Source: JBCCFK01 sp965262315 (GTDB lineage: Bacteria; Actinomycetota; Acidimicrobiia; Acidimicrobiales; UBA8592). Taken from it: 14,220 nt of DNA. Below the pieces are notes generated by a model that worked only from the letters and a program-made list of their open reading frames with translations, searched no databases and was not told the origin of the DNA. Below, one piece after another: positions 12,829-14,220 of this stretch. The stretch lies in contig CBDHFJ010000082.1 of NCBI GenBank assembly GCA_965262315.1, positions 1 to 14,220 of the forward strand. Direction: 5' to 3'. The position numbers were made by a program, and so were the translations under genes. Position 1 is the stretch's first letter, and every line of letters starts with the position of its first letter.

Positions 12829-13760
12829 CCAACGACGAGATGCTCGAACCCCGGTACCAGGAGCTCGCGACCTTCATGCGAGCGCCCTACCGGCCCGACC
12901 TCGAGGGCGTCGACATCGCGCTCTACGGCGTGCCCTACGACGGTGGCGTCACCAACCGACCCGGCGCCCGCCACGGCCCCAGGGAGATCCGCAACCAGTC
13001 GTCGCTGATGCGGACCATCAACCATGCCACCCAGGTCAACCCCTATGACCTCTGTTCGATCGCCGACGTGGGCGACGTCCGGTTCGACCGGGTCTACGAC
13101 AACGCAGCGGTGACCGCTGACATCGAGGCCTTCGTCCAGCGGATCACCGATGCAGGTGCCATGCCTCTCGCCGCGGGCGGCGACCACTCGATCACCTACC
13201 CGGTGTTCCGGGCCCTGGCGTCGGTCGATGCGCCGATCGGCATGATCCACATCGACGCCCACACCGACACCTGGGGCGATTTCAAGGGTGAGAAGTTCCA
13301 CCACGGCTCGCCGTTTCGGCTCGCCTGCGACGAAGGTCTCCTGGACCCCCAGCGGACCATCCAGATCGGCATCCGAGGCGCCCAGAACTGGGCGGACGGC
13401 TGGGAGTACTCCGAGGCCCAGGGCATGCGCGTCGTCTTCATCGAGGAGTTCGAGTCCCTCGGCGTCGAGGGCGTGATCGCCGAGGCTCGGCGGGTCGTCG
13501 GCGACGGCCCCACCTACATCAGCTTCGACGTCGACGGCCTCGACCCGGTGTACGCCCCCGGGACGGGCACACCCGAGGTCGGCGGCATCACGACCCGCGA
13601 GGCGCTGACGATGCTGCGAGGCTTTCGAGGCCTCGACCTCATCGGCGGCGACGTGGTCGAGGTCTCGCCGCCGTTCGACCCGTCGGGCAACACCGCACTG
13701 GTCGGCGCCACCCTCATGTACGAGATCCTCTGCCTCCTGGCCGAGGTTCGAGCCGGCTGA
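12825..13760 (+). CDS. Ureohydrolase: agmatinase / guanidinobutyrase-like
   Basis: This 311-residue enzyme belongs to the arginase/agmatinase family. It has the metal motifs GGDHS (118-122, His121), DAHTDTW (144-150, Asp144, His146, Asp148) and SFDVDGLDP (233-241, Asp235, Asp237), plus GVTNRPGARHGPREIR (41-56) and HHGSPFR (159-165). These residues bind two manganese ions that hydrolyse a guanidino group to an amine and urea. The substrate loop resembles agmatinases, guanidinobutyrases and guanidinopropionases more than arginases (HHGSPFR rather than an arginase-type loop). It ends the six-gene operon, overlapping its neighbour in ATGA, and converges with the cupin gene 3 nt away. A free-standing polyamine role is possible, but its place suggests it serves the pathway. 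Confidence 0.9.
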   Translation: MTNDEMLEPRYQELATFMRAPYRPDLEGVDIALYGVPYDGGVTNRPGARHGPREIRNQSSLMRTINHATQVNPYDLCSIADVGDVRFDRVYDNAAVTADIEAFVQRITDAGAMPLAAGGDHSITYPVFRALASVDAPIGMIHIDAHTDTWGDFKGEKFHHGSPFRLACDEGLLDPQRTIQIGIRGAQNWADGWEYSEAQGMRVVFIEEFESLGVEGVIAEARRVVGDGPTYISFDVDGLDPVYAPGTGTPEVGGITTREALTMLRGFRGLDLIGGDVVEVSPPFDPSGNTALVGATLMYEILCLLAEVRAG

Positions 13761-13763
13761 AGC

Positions 13764-14144
13764 TCAGTCGCCCGCCAACGGGCTCGTCTCGGGGTCGCGC
13801 AGCGGGAGTAGGGCGTCGTACAGGTTCTCGGGCCGCGAGATCCCGACGATGTAGACCATCTTCTCGGTGACCTCTCCCTCGGCGTGCACCGCGCCCGCCG
13901 GGAGCACCAGCTTGTCGCCAGGGCCGAGTTCGAGCCGCTCGCCGTGCTCGTTCAGCACGTAGCTGGAGCCCTCGAGCACGTAGCCGCAGTTGTCGACGTC
14001 GTGCCAATGCAACGGGAGCTCGTCCATCCGCTCCGAGACGTAGGTGGTCGGCCAGAGGTCCAGGCGGGCGATGTCGGCCAGCACCTCCTCCTTGGTGGTG
14101 AACGCGTTGTGGATCACCTGCATCGGGCCGGGTTCGAGGGCCAT
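13764..14144 (-). CDS. Small cupin-domain protein
   Basis: This 126-residue single-domain cupin has motif 1 LHWHDVDNCGYVLEGSSYVL (45-64, with His46 and His48) and motif 2 GDKLVLPAGAVHAEG (76-90, with His87), so a metal site with three histidines is plausible. Between them, NEHGERLELGPGD is the usual linker. The ATG at 14144 has a strong AAGGGAG 6 nt upstream; Met8 is a less likely alternative. It is probably cytoplasmic. Small cupins of this kind include isomerases, dioxygenases and sugar- or ligand-binding proteins, so the reaction is unknown. It is transcribed toward the six-gene operon and need not belong to it. Confidence 0.85.
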   Translation of the reverse strand: MALEPGPMQVIHNAFTTKEEVLADIARLDLWPTTYVSERMDELPLHWHDVDNCGYVLEGSSYVLNEHGERLELGPGDKLVLPAGAVHAEGEVTEKMVYIVGISRPENLYDALLPLRDPETSPLAGD

Positions 14145-14190
14145 CGGCGTCTCCCTTCGTCGACCGAAAGTAGCGCAGCCGACGCGGCGG

Positions 14191-14220
14191 TCACGCGGCG
14201 ACGGCGAACAGCAGGATGGA
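14191..14220 (-). CDS. Partial leftward gene, last codons only
   Basis: On the minus strand the last nine codons read SILLFAVAA followed by TGA at 14193-14191. The hydrophobic end suggests the C-terminus of a membrane protein, but nine codons are too few for assignment. It would lie about 46 nt upstream of the cupin start, in the same orientation. Confidence 0.3.
   Translation of the reverse strand, partial: SILLFAVAA

Overview
The window is high-GC DNA with GTG and TTG starts, overlapping stop/start codons and several probable leaderless genes. This fits an Actinomycetota chromosome, possibly Acidimicrobiia; that placement is inference, because no phylogenetic marker is present.

Region 1 (1 to about 3250) is an array of small cassettes. 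Each is about 360-510 bp and holds one short ORF. Each ends in an imperfect inverted repeat whose right arm is almost invariant (CGGCACTTCGGGG, intact in six of eight copies). The left arm is a looser TCCCC(T/G)AACGCCGG and the middle is variable. Six of the seven cassette ORFs point rightward and most stop just before a repeat, which is the layout of integron gene cassettes with attC sites. The right-arm core reads CTTCGGG instead of the classical GTTRRRY, so the sites are non-canonical. No integrase lies in the window. Cargo: a conserved-looking hypothetical, a small lipoprotein, an ankyrin-repeat protein, a two-helix membrane protein and unknowns.

Region 2 (about 3250-3650) is a junction with one weak ORF, then the control region of the first metabolic operon.

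Region 3 (3648 to about 13760) is a metabolic locus in three transcription units. Left, rightward: HSL-type alpha/beta hydrolase, SDR, TetR regulator. Middle, leftward: SDR and SnoaL-like protein. Right, rightward: flavin monooxygenase, SDR, second HSL-type hydrolase, cytochrome P450, C45 (acyl-transferase-like) Ntn-hydrolase and ureohydrolase; all six genes overlap end to start. A near-identical 20-bp palindrome (ACCATACGCYAGSGTATGGT) lies at the start of the left operon and between the two divergent units. The TetR protein is therefore the obvious candidate regulator of all three. The enzymes suggest oxidation, dehydrogenation, ester or lactone hydrolysis, deacylation and hydrolysis of a guanidino group in one pathway; the substrate cannot be read from sequence.

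Region 4 (13764-14220) holds a leftward small cupin and, at the edge, the last codons of another leftward gene.
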